Part shown: positions 1 through 7,100 of the stretch, piece after piece | Numbering within the stretch: position 1 is the stretch's first letter | How the letters are laid out: each line of letters starts with the position of its first letter | Origin: a virus | Virus record (IMG/VR): IMGVR_UViG_3300049846_001501 | Span: 1-41,330 of that record | Length of the DNA: 41,330 bases | Reading direction: 5' to 3' (one strand) | Program-made: the position numbers and the translations under genes | The notes under the pieces: model-generated | Told to the model about the DNA's origin: nothing | Database searches by the model: none | The model's input: the letters and a program-made list of their open reading frames with translations, nothing else

Positions 1-168
1 CTTATGTTCATCAAGATTCTAAAATATTATGGTATAAACAATGCTGATATTCTATCTTCCAGACAGAAAATAATATTAATTGGTAGAGAATTGGTTAAAA
101 AACCTTTTCTCAATTCAAAACAAAAAGAATGTATAAATATACTATTGAAGGATTTAAATACAATATAA
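1..168 (+). CDS. Unknown protein, C-terminal 55 residues (cut by window edge)
   Basis: Frame 1 is open from the first base to a TAA at 166-168, giving 55 lysine- and isoleucine-rich residues that end KDLNTI. The start lies outside the window. The TAA shares its last A with the ATG of the next gene (TAATG), a junction used repeatedly in this genome, which supports this as a real coding end. No family is recognised. A TATAAATA late-promoter core (132-139) and an AAGGA ribosome site (148-152) for the next gene lie inside this coding tail. Confidence 0.55.
   Translation, partial: LMFIKILKYYGINNADILSSRQKIILIGRELVKKPFLNSKQKECINILLKDLNTI
132..139 (+). promoter_or_regulatory. T4-type late promoter core TATAAATA
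   Basis: An exact TATAAATA lies 28 bases before the ATG at 168, inside the end of the upstream gene. T4 late promoters consist of this -10 octamer without a -35 box. Transcription would start near 145, just before the AAGGA at 148-152. Confidence 0.5.
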
Positions 169-1040
169 TGGAAAATTTTAAAAATTTTTATTCCCAAAAA
201 ACTGGCGAAACATTTAGTAAATATAATGTTGTCTTGTTTGTTGGTGATTATAATCCAATTACCTACGACGAATATAGTAGAATTACTCAGTTCGTTAATG
301 ATGTTATAAAGGGACCAGAATACACCAAATTATTTGAAGATAATGTTGATATCGGTTTAATAATGGATGCCGATAAAGATGAAGAAAATTTTACTATTGA
401 GAAAAAATCAAATCTTAGTTTTGATGAACGAAACTTTATAACAACTAAATTATTTGGTTTAAAGTCAATTCCTATTGACTTAGCAACCCTCGAATTGGCT
501 CAACAGATAGCCAGTTCTGATGATTTTAAGGGTCAAAATGCAAATAAATTAAATGAAATACTCTCAAAAATAAATGAAGATATGAAAAAAGTCTTTCATA
601 AATGTAATATTTTAATTGTATTGCGAAATAAAGACTCAAATCTTAAGGATTCCTTTAAAATGATTAAGGGAACTTATGAAACTGATTTAAACACCGAATC
701 AAAAGTTGATTTGGTGTTTTTTAACCATAAACCACATGTTCCTAAGTCTATTTCATTGCCTTGTGTCGGTGAAATTATAAAGGCAATAGTTTTAATGAAT
801 GCTGAAAAACCAGAACCAGCCGAATTAAAAACATTTGCAGCAAAACATGGTTTAGTTGAGTATGTGGATGACATTAGAAGAATACATTTCAAAACTGGTG
901 GTGAAAAATACAACCTAGCTTTTGAATTAGTATTCCCTCCAATGAATCTATTTGCTGGACAAGATGATGTAAGTAAACAAGCAAATATCTTATTTGTGAT
1001 GGATTTGCTAAAACAAATGTATTTAAAAATTTCGGCTTAA
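168..1040 (+). CDS. Degenerate nucleotidyltransferase-like protein
   Basis: This 290-residue protein is read from the ATG at 168, which overlaps the preceding stop (TAATG). An in-frame ATG at 129 exists but lies inside the upstream gene. Near residue 20 it has VVLFVGDYNPITYDEY, which has the shape of the cytidylyltransferase-fold motif GRFxPxHxGH, but both motif histidines are absent. LSFDER near residue 90 resembles the region after the first Rossmann half in that fold. The hydrophobic strands NVVLFVG and CNILIVL fit a Rossmann-like domain. The N-terminus MENFKNF resembles the capsid-targeting leader of T4 internal proteins, MKTYQEF. From this I infer a catalytically dead or altered nucleotidyltransferase, possibly packaged in the head. 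The fold assignment is tentative and the gene may be an unrelated structural protein. Confidence 0.5.
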   Translation: MENFKNFYSQKTGETFSKYNVVLFVGDYNPITYDEYSRITQFVNDVIKGPEYTKLFEDNVDIGLIMDADKDEENFTIEKKSNLSFDERNFITTKLFGLKSIPIDLATLELAQQIASSDDFKGQNANKLNEILSKINEDMKKVFHKCNILIVLRNKDSNLKDSFKMIKGTYETDLNTESKVDLVFFNHKPHVPKSISLPCVGEIIKAIVLMNAEKPEPAELKTFAAKHGLVEYVDDIRRIHFKTGGEKYNLAFELVFPPMNLFAGQDDVSKQANILFVMDLLKQMYLKISA

Positions 1041-1048
1041 TATAAATA
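1041..1048 (+). promoter_or_regulatory. T4-type late promoter core TATAAATA
   Basis: An exact octamer begins immediately after the stop of the preceding gene. It lies 26 bases before the ATG at 1074, with an AGGAGA ribosome site in between. Confidence 0.75.
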
Positions 1049-1073
1049 ATAACACAGAACCAGGAGAATTTCT

Positions 1074-2468
1074 ATGAACTGCCCATATTGCGGATCAAAC
1101 CTTTTAGAAGAATCATCAAATTTTAACGAATTTACTTGCAAATTATGTAAGTGTGAATTCAAGCACGATGATAATAAATTTAGAATTTTTGAAGAAGGTA
1201 ACTATAAAAAATTCTGTGAAAACACAATGTATCATCTTTGTGAAAATGCTTCTCCAAAAGTTTCTAGCATTCTTGTTTCTGTGATAAGTCAATTAAAGAA
1301 CAATGGTGTAGAAGAGTTGGATGCCGTTCTTGAGCATTTAAATTTAGTTTCCGCAAATGTTTCTAGTGAAATGGTCATTGGTCTTCAACAAGAATCCGAC
1401 TTAGAAGTAGTTAAAGAAGGTATTGAGAAATTCACAACACTCGGACAAACACTTTCAAAGAGAGAAGATTTAGAATTAGATCTACATCGCTTCCAGAGAT
1501 TCCAAGAAGCAAATGCTTTCTATGAGAAGGTATACGTCTCTGCTATAAGTTCCCCAACAATTACTAATTCTAATGGTACTTTTAAAAAGGGTGCCATGGA
1601 AGAAAATGAAGTTCCAGAAAATGATGGAGAAAAAACCTTCAATGATATTAAAAATGAAGTAATGTCTAAAAATATCACTGCTGTCTTAAAACTTGAAGAC
1701 GGTGTTGGAGCTTTTAGTTTATTAAGCAATGCTCAAGGTAGATTTGATGCCCAAGGAATTGACTCTGTAAGAGAATTAAAAGATTTCATTAGTTATATTG
1801 AAGGTCCAATCGTTTTATATGTTAAAAATGGTCCAAATTTTACTAAAAAATCCGAAGGCACACCAGATGTTATTCTTAAAGATTTAACATCCCAAAAATC
1901 TTCTATGGAAGAAAATGAAATGGATGGACTTACAGATGCCCCAGCCACCCCACCAACTGGTCCTAGTGGATTTGATGATAGTGGAATAGCTCCTGGTAAT
2001 GAAGTTCCACCAGTTGAAGCTGGAATCTCCCCAGAAGATATGGCTGCTTCATTTGCACCAGTTCAACCAAATCAAACCAATCCAGTTGTTACACCCCCAA
2101 CTACCACACCAGTTGCTCCATTAGCAACACAACAACCAACCCCATTTGAAGAAGAAATGCTTGAAAAAATAGCATGTGAAATGGCAAAGTGTTATCAAGA
2201 AGGTAATATTGCTATGGAAGCTGATTTTATGGAATCACTTTTAAATAGTGAATCGGTTAGGGGAATTTGTGAAAATATAGGCGAGATGGACGAAGATACT
2301 GTTTATAAAGTTGCTGAGATGGTTGCAAATAAACTTCAACCTCAAGAAACTGAAACTACTCCAGAAATTGAAGGCAATGAAGAAGTATCTGATGTACAAC
2401 TTCAAGAAGCATTAGAAATTCTTTCAAAATCAGCTAAATTAAGCGAAGAGGAATTGAAGGATCTATAA
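1074..2468 (+). CDS. Unknown protein with N-terminal zinc ribbon and Pro-rich linker
   Basis: The protein has 464 residues and starts at the ATG behind AGGAGA. Residues 3-27 hold CPYC and CKLCKC, a CxxC...CxxC zinc ribbon. A helical acidic region follows, then a central domain at about 170-260. A Pro/Thr/Gly-rich linker at about 285-365 leads to an acidic helical C-terminus ending EEELKDL. The word MEENE occurs twice, at about residues 175 and 280. It has its own late promoter and its stop overlaps the next start (TAATG), so the two are probably co-expressed late. No family is recognised. A virion or head-assembly role is plausible from context only. Confidence 0.75.
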   Translation: MNCPYCGSNLLEESSNFNEFTCKLCKCEFKHDDNKFRIFEEGNYKKFCENTMYHLCENASPKVSSILVSVISQLKNNGVEELDAVLEHLNLVSANVSSEMVIGLQQESDLEVVKEGIEKFTTLGQTLSKREDLELDLHRFQRFQEANAFYEKVYVSAISSPTITNSNGTFKKGAMEENEVPENDGEKTFNDIKNEVMSKNITAVLKLEDGVGAFSLLSNAQGRFDAQGIDSVRELKDFISYIEGPIVLYVKNGPNFTKKSEGTPDVILKDLTSQKSSMEENEMDGLTDAPATPPTGPSGFDDSGIAPGNEVPPVEAGISPEDMAASFAPVQPNQTNPVVTPPTTTPVAPLATQQPTPFEEEMLEKIACEMAKCYQEGNIAMEADFMESLLNSESVRGICENIGEMDEDTVYKVAEMVANKLQPQETETTPEIEGNEEVSDVQLQEALEILSKSAKLSEEELKDL

Positions 2469-4063
2469 TGAGAACAAATGAGGGCATAGCCGATTTTGCG
2501 AAACAGCATTTAATTAATCCAGTTGTTACTGATATAACTAAAAACACTGGCATAGTCGGTGATGTTATCAGAGATATTTCAGATAAAACATGGAGTACTG
2601 TTTTTGGTGGGAAAATAGACCCAAAAAAAGTAGTATCCCCAGACAAAACATGCGAACGACTTCAAAAAAATATACCAGACTATGCAATTAAGAAAAAAAC
2701 ATATGACATTTACATAAATGAAAAGAAGTCTAAGAATATTGATGATACTTTAAAGATATTAAATGATCCAAAAAACGAAGAAATTGCAAAATTCTATGCA
2801 TGGAAATATTATATTGATATTAGGATAAATAAAAAACATAAAGATATTGTTAGGGAAGAAGTTATTTACGACATCATAAAGAATGTAGATACTAATAGTG
2901 TACAAATAACAGATAAACATAAAGCCAAACTTTATGATTTTGTCGACAATAAAGTTATTAAATTCGCAAAGAGCAAACAACAAGAGATGGAGAATGCTCT
3001 TAAAAAAACACAAATTAAGGAAAGCCATATGTCATTTAAGAATTTTTTCGAATCTAAAGAACCAGTAAAAGAAGGTTCTGCTGAAGCTGCTCAGAAGGTT
3101 GCAGTTAAATCTAAGGTTGATGCTGCCAAAGCACAAGCAAAAGCTGCTCAAGATGAAGCAAAAGCTGGTATACTTTCTGCTAAGGAAAAAGAAAAACAAG
3201 CAAAAGTTCAAGCAAAAAACATCTCAACAAATGTTTCTATGCTTGAGGGTACATATGCTGGTGCGGACGGTGTTGCAAAGAAAATTCCTTTCACCCAGAA
3301 TCCAATGTTACAAAATCAAGCTGTTGGACCAAAAGATCCAAAAGCTAAAGACAAGAAGGAAGAAGATAAAGTTGAAGATGAATATGAGGAAAGAAAGAAG
3401 AAATTAGAGAAAATCTCTAAGGAACTTCAAGATCTTGCTGATGAATCATGTGCAATTGCTAAAGATAACATTGATGCAACTGAAGATACTCTTATTGATA
3501 AAATGGCAGCCAGAGAGTATAAATCTCTCAAAGAAGGTGCTTCTTCTTGGGAAGAAATGGAAAAACATTTACAGAAATTAGAAGAAGGATGTGTTGGTGG
3601 TGTATGTGGAATTGGTGGTTCAACATCAACTGGTGGAGTATCAAACTTAGGTATATCCCCAATTAGTGTCGTTGGATTCCAAACACAACCTCGTGCTGAG
3701 AATATCCCACAAGTAGCTGATAGATCTACGATTTACAGCTTTATCAAAAATAACGACTTACACAGAACCAATAGAGATTATGCATTAAATGCTCTCTTAC
3801 AACAATTTGCAAATGCCCAAACAGAACTTTCTTCTATATTAAGCGATGCTATACTTTCTGATGGTAATCCTCAAGATATTGATGATTCATATGGCTTCAA
3901 AACAGACACTTTCTCTGCTCGTTTTGAACCAACAAACGACTATCCACAAGAAGATGAGTCAGATATTCCACAAATCGACTATACTCAACAAGGTGAATAT
4001 GCTCAAACATCTCAACTTGGTAAAGCATGGGGTGAAATGGAAAATAAACTCAAAGATCTTTAA
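2468..4063 (+). CDS. Unknown helical, charged protein (possible internal head protein)
   Basis: The protein has 531 residues and starts in a TAATG overlap with the previous gene, behind AAGGA. Residues 1-187 form a basic helical part. Residues 188-330 are Lys/Ala/Glu-rich and probably coiled coil. Residues 330-400 are acidic, followed by a Gly/Cys patch (GCVGGVCGIGG) and a C-terminal domain ending WGEMENKLKDL. Several sites fit the T4 prohead protease preference (I/L)xE before A or G, for example MLE-G, LKE-G and LEE-G. This suggests, but does not prove, that it is a gp21 substrate in the head. Met188 could be a second start and is listed separately. No family is recognised. Confidence 0.75.
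   Translation: MRTNEGIADFAKQHLINPVVTDITKNTGIVGDVIRDISDKTWSTVFGGKIDPKKVVSPDKTCERLQKNIPDYAIKKKTYDIYINEKKSKNIDDTLKILNDPKNEEIAKFYAWKYYIDIRINKKHKDIVREEVIYDIIKNVDTNSVQITDKHKAKLYDFVDNKVIKFAKSKQQEMENALKKTQIKESHMSFKNFFESKEPVKEGSAEAAQKVAVKSKVDAAKAQAKAAQDEAKAGILSAKEKEKQAKVQAKNISTNVSMLEGTYAGADGVAKKIPFTQNPMLQNQAVGPKDPKAKDKKEEDKVEDEYEERKKKLEKISKELQDLADESCAIAKDNIDATEDTLIDKMAAREYKSLKEGASSWEEMEKHLQKLEEGCVGGVCGIGGSTSTGGVSNLGISPISVVGFQTQPRAENIPQVADRSTIYSFIKNNDLHRTNRDYALNALLQQFANAQTELSSILSDAILSDGNPQDIDDSYGFKTDTFSARFEPTNDYPQEDESDIPQIDYTQQGEYAQTSQLGKAWGEMENKLKDL
3029..4063 (+). CDS. Possible nested product from an internal start
   Basis: An in-frame ATG at 3029 is preceded by TAAGGA at 3016-3021 with a 7-base spacer, as good a ribosome site as most gene starts here. 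The resulting 344-residue protein would begin MSFKNFFESKEPVKEG, close in pattern to the T4 capsid-targeting leader MKTYQEFIAEA. It would carry the coiled-coil and C-terminal parts of the parent without its basic N-terminal domain. The alternative is that this is simply an internal methionine with a chance purine run upstream. Confidence 0.35.
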   Translation: MSFKNFFESKEPVKEGSAEAAQKVAVKSKVDAAKAQAKAAQDEAKAGILSAKEKEKQAKVQAKNISTNVSMLEGTYAGADGVAKKIPFTQNPMLQNQAVGPKDPKAKDKKEEDKVEDEYEERKKKLEKISKELQDLADESCAIAKDNIDATEDTLIDKMAAREYKSLKEGASSWEEMEKHLQKLEEGCVGGVCGIGGSTSTGGVSNLGISPISVVGFQTQPRAENIPQVADRSTIYSFIKNNDLHRTNRDYALNALLQQFANAQTELSSILSDAILSDGNPQDIDDSYGFKTDTFSARFEPTNDYPQEDESDIPQIDYTQQGEYAQTSQLGKAWGEMENKLKDL

Positions 4064-4070
4064 TAATTCT

Positions 4071-4079
4071 TGATATAAT
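4071..4079 (+). promoter_or_regulatory. Extended -10 element TGATATAAT
   Basis: TGATATAAT matches the extended -10 form TGnTATAAT. It lies in the 36-base gap before the nuclease gene, about 20 bases ahead of its ATG. No convincing -35 box is visible. The same nonamer occurs at gene junctions at 13928 and 33440. Confidence 0.45.
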
Positions 4080-4099
4080 CTAAATTATTGGGGATAATT

Positions 4100-4771
4100 A
4101 TGAATAATGATGTTGATCTTTTTGACATTCCAGATTCACCTTTGGAAAACGATAAAAACAAAAAGAGAATTAATAGTAAGAAAAAAGGAAATCGTTGGGA
4201 ACTCCAGATTTGTAAATTATTGGGTTCCGCTTTTGATGATGAATTCCGTAGAGTACCTATGAGTGGTGGATTCATTGGTAAATCTAATAAAATGAAAAAT
4301 TACTTTGTAAATGAGGGTGCTGTTAATAATTTAACAGGGGATATCATTACTCCATTATGGTTTCCCTTCCTAATTGAAGCAAAAAATTATAATGATTCTC
4401 CTAAACTTCATAATCTCCTTTCTATTGGTGACAAGGATTTAGATGATTGGATTAAGCAAGCTAAAGATGAAACTAAGACTGCCAAAAAAGAATGGCTTAT
4501 TATTTTTAATATGACATCTAAAAGAAAAAGCTTTGCTGTGATTGACTTTGATAAATTCTATAGCACATTAAAAGATAAAAATATTTTATACCCTAACAAC
4601 TATATAGTTTATAAAGGTTCTTTAATTCTTGATTTGGATCAATTTATTAAGAAATACATATCTTTGTATTTTCCTGCTGATTGGGAAAATATAAGAGACG
4701 AGACAAGAAGAAAAAGAGAATTAGAACTTTTAACGAATACAGATGTAAAAATTGAACCCGATTCGTTATAA
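4100..4771 (+). CDS. PD-(D/E)XK-type endonuclease (Holliday-resolvase/RecB-like)
   Basis: The protein has 223 residues. I chose the ATG at 4100, behind GGGGAT, over an upstream in-frame TTG that would have no ribosome site. The pattern is that of the PD-(D/E)XK fold: KGNRWELQICKLL with Glu34, an Arg/Gly segment, GDI with Asp81, then FLIEAKNY with Glu93 and Lys95. These are the expected helix Glu, the metal-binding Asp and the ExK pair. Members of this fold cut or resolve DNA. Here it could process branched DNA before packaging, but the substrate cannot be told from sequence. It stands alone behind a possible extended -10 promoter, between unknown structural-type genes. Fold confidence is fairly good; exact family is not known. 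Confidence 0.65.
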   Translation: MNNDVDLFDIPDSPLENDKNKKRINSKKKGNRWELQICKLLGSAFDDEFRRVPMSGGFIGKSNKMKNYFVNEGAVNNLTGDIITPLWFPFLIEAKNYNDSPKLHNLLSIGDKDLDDWIKQAKDETKTAKKEWLIIFNMTSKRKSFAVIDFDKFYSTLKDKNILYPNNYIVYKGSLILDLDQFIKKYISLYFPADWENIRDETRRKRELELLTNTDVKIEPDSL

Positions 4772-4774
4772 ATA
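4767..4774 (+). promoter_or_regulatory. T4-type late promoter core TATAAATA
   Basis: The exact octamer overlaps the stop codon of the nuclease gene. It lies 27 bases before the ATG at 4801, with GGAGA between. Confidence 0.7.
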
Positions 4775-4800
4775 TAATTTATAAAGTGGAGACTTAACTT

Positions 4801-5166
4801 ATGCTTAACGATAGACAACTCTTAGAGGCTTATACTAAAATTGCTGAATCAGAATATGGCTCAAAACAACCAGAGCCAAAAACTGATGAAGGAGCAACCG
4901 CTGCTCCAAAAGAATTTAAAGCCGAAGATAAGAAAATTGATACCCCAGCCGAAAATAAAAGAGAAGAGGGTGCATCAAAAGCCCCAAAGGAATTTGAAGG
5001 CAACACCAAAACTGTTGGTACAGCTTCAAATGACAAGGGTAAAGAAGGAGCTAAAGAAGCTCCAAAGAAATTTGAATCCGTATCCGAATTCAAAAACAGA
5101 CTTCGTGGAGCCTTGGGACTTCCCCTTGACTCTAAATTAAACCAAGGAAATAAAGGAATTAACTAA
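4801..5166 (+). CDS. Small repeat protein A (paralogue of the next gene)
   Basis: The protein has 121 residues behind GGAGA and a late promoter. It contains three copies of an EGAxxAPKxF motif, at residues 30-39, 57-65 and 82-91, separated by charged, probably disordered linkers. The C-terminus SEFKNRLRGALGLPLDSKLNQGN is nearly the same as that of the next gene, so the two arose by duplication. The N-terminus has gp21-like sites (LLE-A, IAE-S). Composition suggests a head core or decoration protein present in many copies, but no homologue is recognised. Confidence 0.7.
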   Translation: MLNDRQLLEAYTKIAESEYGSKQPEPKTDEGATAAPKEFKAEDKKIDTPAENKREEGASKAPKEFEGNTKTVGTASNDKGKEGAKEAPKKFESVSEFKNRLRGALGLPLDSKLNQGNKGIN

Positions 5167-5177
5167 GGAGAAATTTT

Positions 5178-5630
5178 ATGGCAAAAACACTTGCAGATTT
5201 AGTCGCAGAGAAAAAGAAGTTACAAGAATCCGAATTAAAGGGTGCTGGTAACAGCGACAAGAAAATTGGACCAGATGAAGATGGTGGTACTAGCAAACCA
5301 TCTTTGGGTGGCGATGTTAAGCCCGTTGATCGTGGCGAAGGTGCAAAAGATGCCCCTAAAGCTTTTGAACCAAAGAACGGCGACATGGGCAACACCAAGT
5401 CAGTAGACCGTGAAGCTGGTGCTGCCGCTGGTGTCAAAGAAGTTGGTTCTGGAGACGAAAAGATTGGTAATAAGGCTGCTGTTGAAGGAGCCAAACCAGT
5501 TGATCGTAAAGAAGGTGCTACTGGTGCTCCAAAAGACTTTATGAGCGAGTTCCGTGGTAAAGTCCGTTCCGCCCTCGGTTTACCTCTTGATTCTGAATTG
5601 AATCAAGGTAACAAAGGCTTGAACAAGTAA
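5178..5630 (+). CDS. Small repeat protein B (paralogue of the previous gene)
   Basis: The protein has 150 residues and starts behind AAGGAGA, 11 bases after the previous stop. It has two clear EGAxxAPKxF motifs (about 54-63 and 112-121) and a degenerate one near 80-90, with Gly/Asp/Lys linkers. The C-terminal helix ends ALGLPLDSELNQGNKGLNK and matches the upstream paralogue. It uses more GC-rich codons (CGT, GCC, GGC) than its neighbour, as the capsid and tube genes do, which hints at higher expression. A strong terminator follows. Function unknown; an abundant virion or core protein is the best guess. Confidence 0.7.
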   Translation: MAKTLADLVAEKKKLQESELKGAGNSDKKIGPDEDGGTSKPSLGGDVKPVDRGEGAKDAPKAFEPKNGDMGNTKSVDREAGAAAGVKEVGSGDEKIGNKAAVEGAKPVDRKEGATGAPKDFMSEFRGKVRSALGLPLDSELNQGNKGLNK

Positions 5631-5650
5631 TTGATATAAATTATAAAAGA

Positions 5651-5690
5651 ATAAAGTCAGCCATTTAATTATGGTTGACTTTATTTTTTT
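5651..5690 (+). terminator. Intrinsic terminator after the repeat-protein pair
   Basis: A 14-bp stem (5651-5664 with 5671-5684, one G-T pair) closes the loop TTAATT. It runs into a T tract at 5684-5690. Confidence 0.85.
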
Positions 5691-5701
5691 GGCATTATAA
5701 T
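5675..5701 (+). promoter_or_regulatory. Possible sigma70-like promoter for RNase H
   Basis: TTGACT (5675-5680) and TATAAT (5696-5701) are separated by 15 bases, two short of the ideal. The -35 box is formed by the 3' arm of the terminator stem. No TATAAATA is present here, so rnh may be read early by host polymerase. Confidence 0.45.
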
Positions 5702-5722
5702 ACACTTGATAGGATGTATTTA

Positions 5723-6601
5723 ATGAAAAATTTAATTATTGATATCAGCCCTTTGGCATATAGATGTTTATTTGGTGCTAAGGATGACATTAAAATGTTA
5801 GGTATTAATGTTCTAAGAAGTTCGCTTCTTCGTCAAATACTCATGTCTGTTGATAGATTTAAACCAGATAAGGTATTTATTTGCTTTGATTGTCAAGGTA
5901 AGAATTGGCGAAAACAAAAGTATGATTTCTATAAAGGTCATAGAAAAGAACTAAGAGATAAACAAGATATTAATTGGGAAGAGTTTTATGAGTTCTTAAA
6001 GGGATTCTATAACGAATTGACTGATAATTTTCCATTCTACTCATTACGACATGATAATTTAGAAGCAGATGATATTGCAGCACATCTTGTTAGAAGATAC
6101 TCAAATGATAATAATATTGTTGTCACCAATGATAGTGACTATCTACAATTGCTCAAGTATAAGAATGTTGAGATATATGATTCAAAAACTGGTAAAAAGA
6201 AAACTTGCGAGAGTCCTAAAAGGTTCTTAGAGGCTAAGATTTTAACTGGGGATACATCTGATAATATTCCACCAATTAGAGCAAGAATTGGGCCAGTTAC
6301 CGCAGAAGAATTAATTGATAGTGGTAAAATTTATGAACTTCTTAATGAAGTTGATGCTGATGGGAAACCAAAAGAAATAAAGAGAAACTATGATAGAAAT
6401 AAAGAACTCATAGATCTTGAAAATACCCCAGAAGAACTTATAATGAGTCTTGAAAATTTAATTGATGATTACCAATTAACAGATACAAGAAAACTTACGA
6501 CATATGTTCGTGATATGAACTTAAGAGAGTTATTTGATAATATTTCCGCAATTAGAAGGAATTTATCAAAACTCACACCAACCGCAACCCAACAGTCGTA
6601 G
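5723..6601 (+). CDS. rnh: RNase H / 5'-3' exonuclease, T4 rnh type
   Basis: The protein has 292 residues (T4 RNase H is 305). The start at 5723 has AGGA eight bases upstream; upstream TTG and ATG alternatives are less well placed. It shows the flap-nuclease acidic set in order: Asp7 in LIIDIS, Asp56 in ICFDCQG, Glu114-Asp116-Asp117 in LEADDIA, Asp137 and Asp139 in TNDSDY, and Asp177-Asp180 in GDTSDN. The conserved Arg/Lys stretch WRKQKYDFYKGHR lies between. In T4 this enzyme removes RNA primers and adjacent DNA from lagging-strand fragments. It is the only replication enzyme in the window. The stop lies inside the 3' end of the convergent gp4 gene. Confidence 0.9.
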   Translation: MKNLIIDISPLAYRCLFGAKDDIKMLGINVLRSSLLRQILMSVDRFKPDKVFICFDCQGKNWRKQKYDFYKGHRKELRDKQDINWEEFYEFLKGFYNELTDNFPFYSLRHDNLEADDIAAHLVRRYSNDNNIVVTNDSDYLQLLKYKNVEIYDSKTGKKKTCESPKRFLEAKILTGDTSDNIPPIRARIGPVTAEELIDSGKIYELLNEVDADGKPKEIKRNYDRNKELIDLENTPEELIMSLENLIDDYQLTDTRKLTTYVRDMNLRELFDNISAIRRNLSKLTPTATQQS

Positions 6602-7016
6602 CCTCTTTAAATACTTTATTTTCCATATAAAGTACCTTAAAGTTCCAGTTATGTGCTTTACAGTAGGCTCTAGCAGCCTTCCATTTAGCATCGTTTAAAA
6701 CCCATCTCTCTTGCTGTTCCATCAAAGTCTTTTTCCTCTTCTTGGGGGAAGGGACTGGTGGTTCCGTTTCGTGTTTTGGTTTTATCTCAATCATTTCAAT
6801 TCTAGTAGTAGAACCTTCTTTAATCTTAACAACGAAATCTGGGTGATAGTGCCACTTCGTACCTGTTAATGGATTGATATAAGGAACTTCTGGTTTCTCA
6901 CTGATCCATTCAATGACATTAGGGTTTCTATCAAGAAACTCCATCATAGAACGTTCCCATCCACTGCGGAAAAAAGGTAATTTTACACCTTTATATTTTT
7001 CCCTATTTTGAGGCAT
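6573..7016 (-). CDS. gp4: Head completion nuclease-like protein gp4
   Basis: This is the only minus-strand gene. I prefer the ATG at 7016, read MPQNREKYKG, because it has AAGG seven bases upstream and gives 147 residues, close to T4 gp4 (150). An upstream ATG at 7076 adds 20 residues but lies too close to the promoter to have a leader. The sequence has SGWERSMMEFLDRNPNV, then YHPDF and MIEIKPK, the Glu...Asp...ExK pattern of a TnsA/PD-(D/E)XK-like nuclease. In T4, gp4 acts on filled heads before tail joining, probably trimming DNA. The last 29 bases overlap the end of rnh in the opposite direction. Confidence 0.85.
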   Translation of the reverse strand: MPQNREKYKGVKLPFFRSGWERSMMEFLDRNPNVIEWISEKPEVPYINPLTGTKWHYHPDFVVKIKEGSTTRIEMIEIKPKHETEPPVPSPKKRKKTLMEQQERWVLNDAKWKAARAYCKAHNWNFKVLYMENKVFKEATTVGLRLV

Positions 7017-7083
7017 AAAAAAGCCTTGATGGTGGTCGCTACTTTTGTTGACTTTGAAGTTTAAATGATTGCTCATAAACTGA

Positions 7084-7095
7084 TATTTATAAATA
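7084..7095. promoter_or_regulatory. Palindromic, divergent late promoter TATTTATAAATA
   Basis: The 12-mer is its own reverse complement. It contains TATAAATA on the plus strand (7088-7095) and on the minus strand (7091-7084). It sits between gp4, which runs leftward, and the gene at 7101, which runs rightward. Confidence 0.7.
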
Positions 7096-7100
7096 GTGGT

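Noticed and set aside
4088-4099. TTG start four codons upstream of the nuclease ATG
   Set aside because: The GGGGAT ribosome site would lie inside the coding part, and the ATG at 4100 is correctly spaced from it.
5675-5722. TTG start 16 codons upstream for RNase H
   Set aside because: It lies inside the terminator stem and upstream of the likely transcription start; AGGA fits the ATG at 5723.
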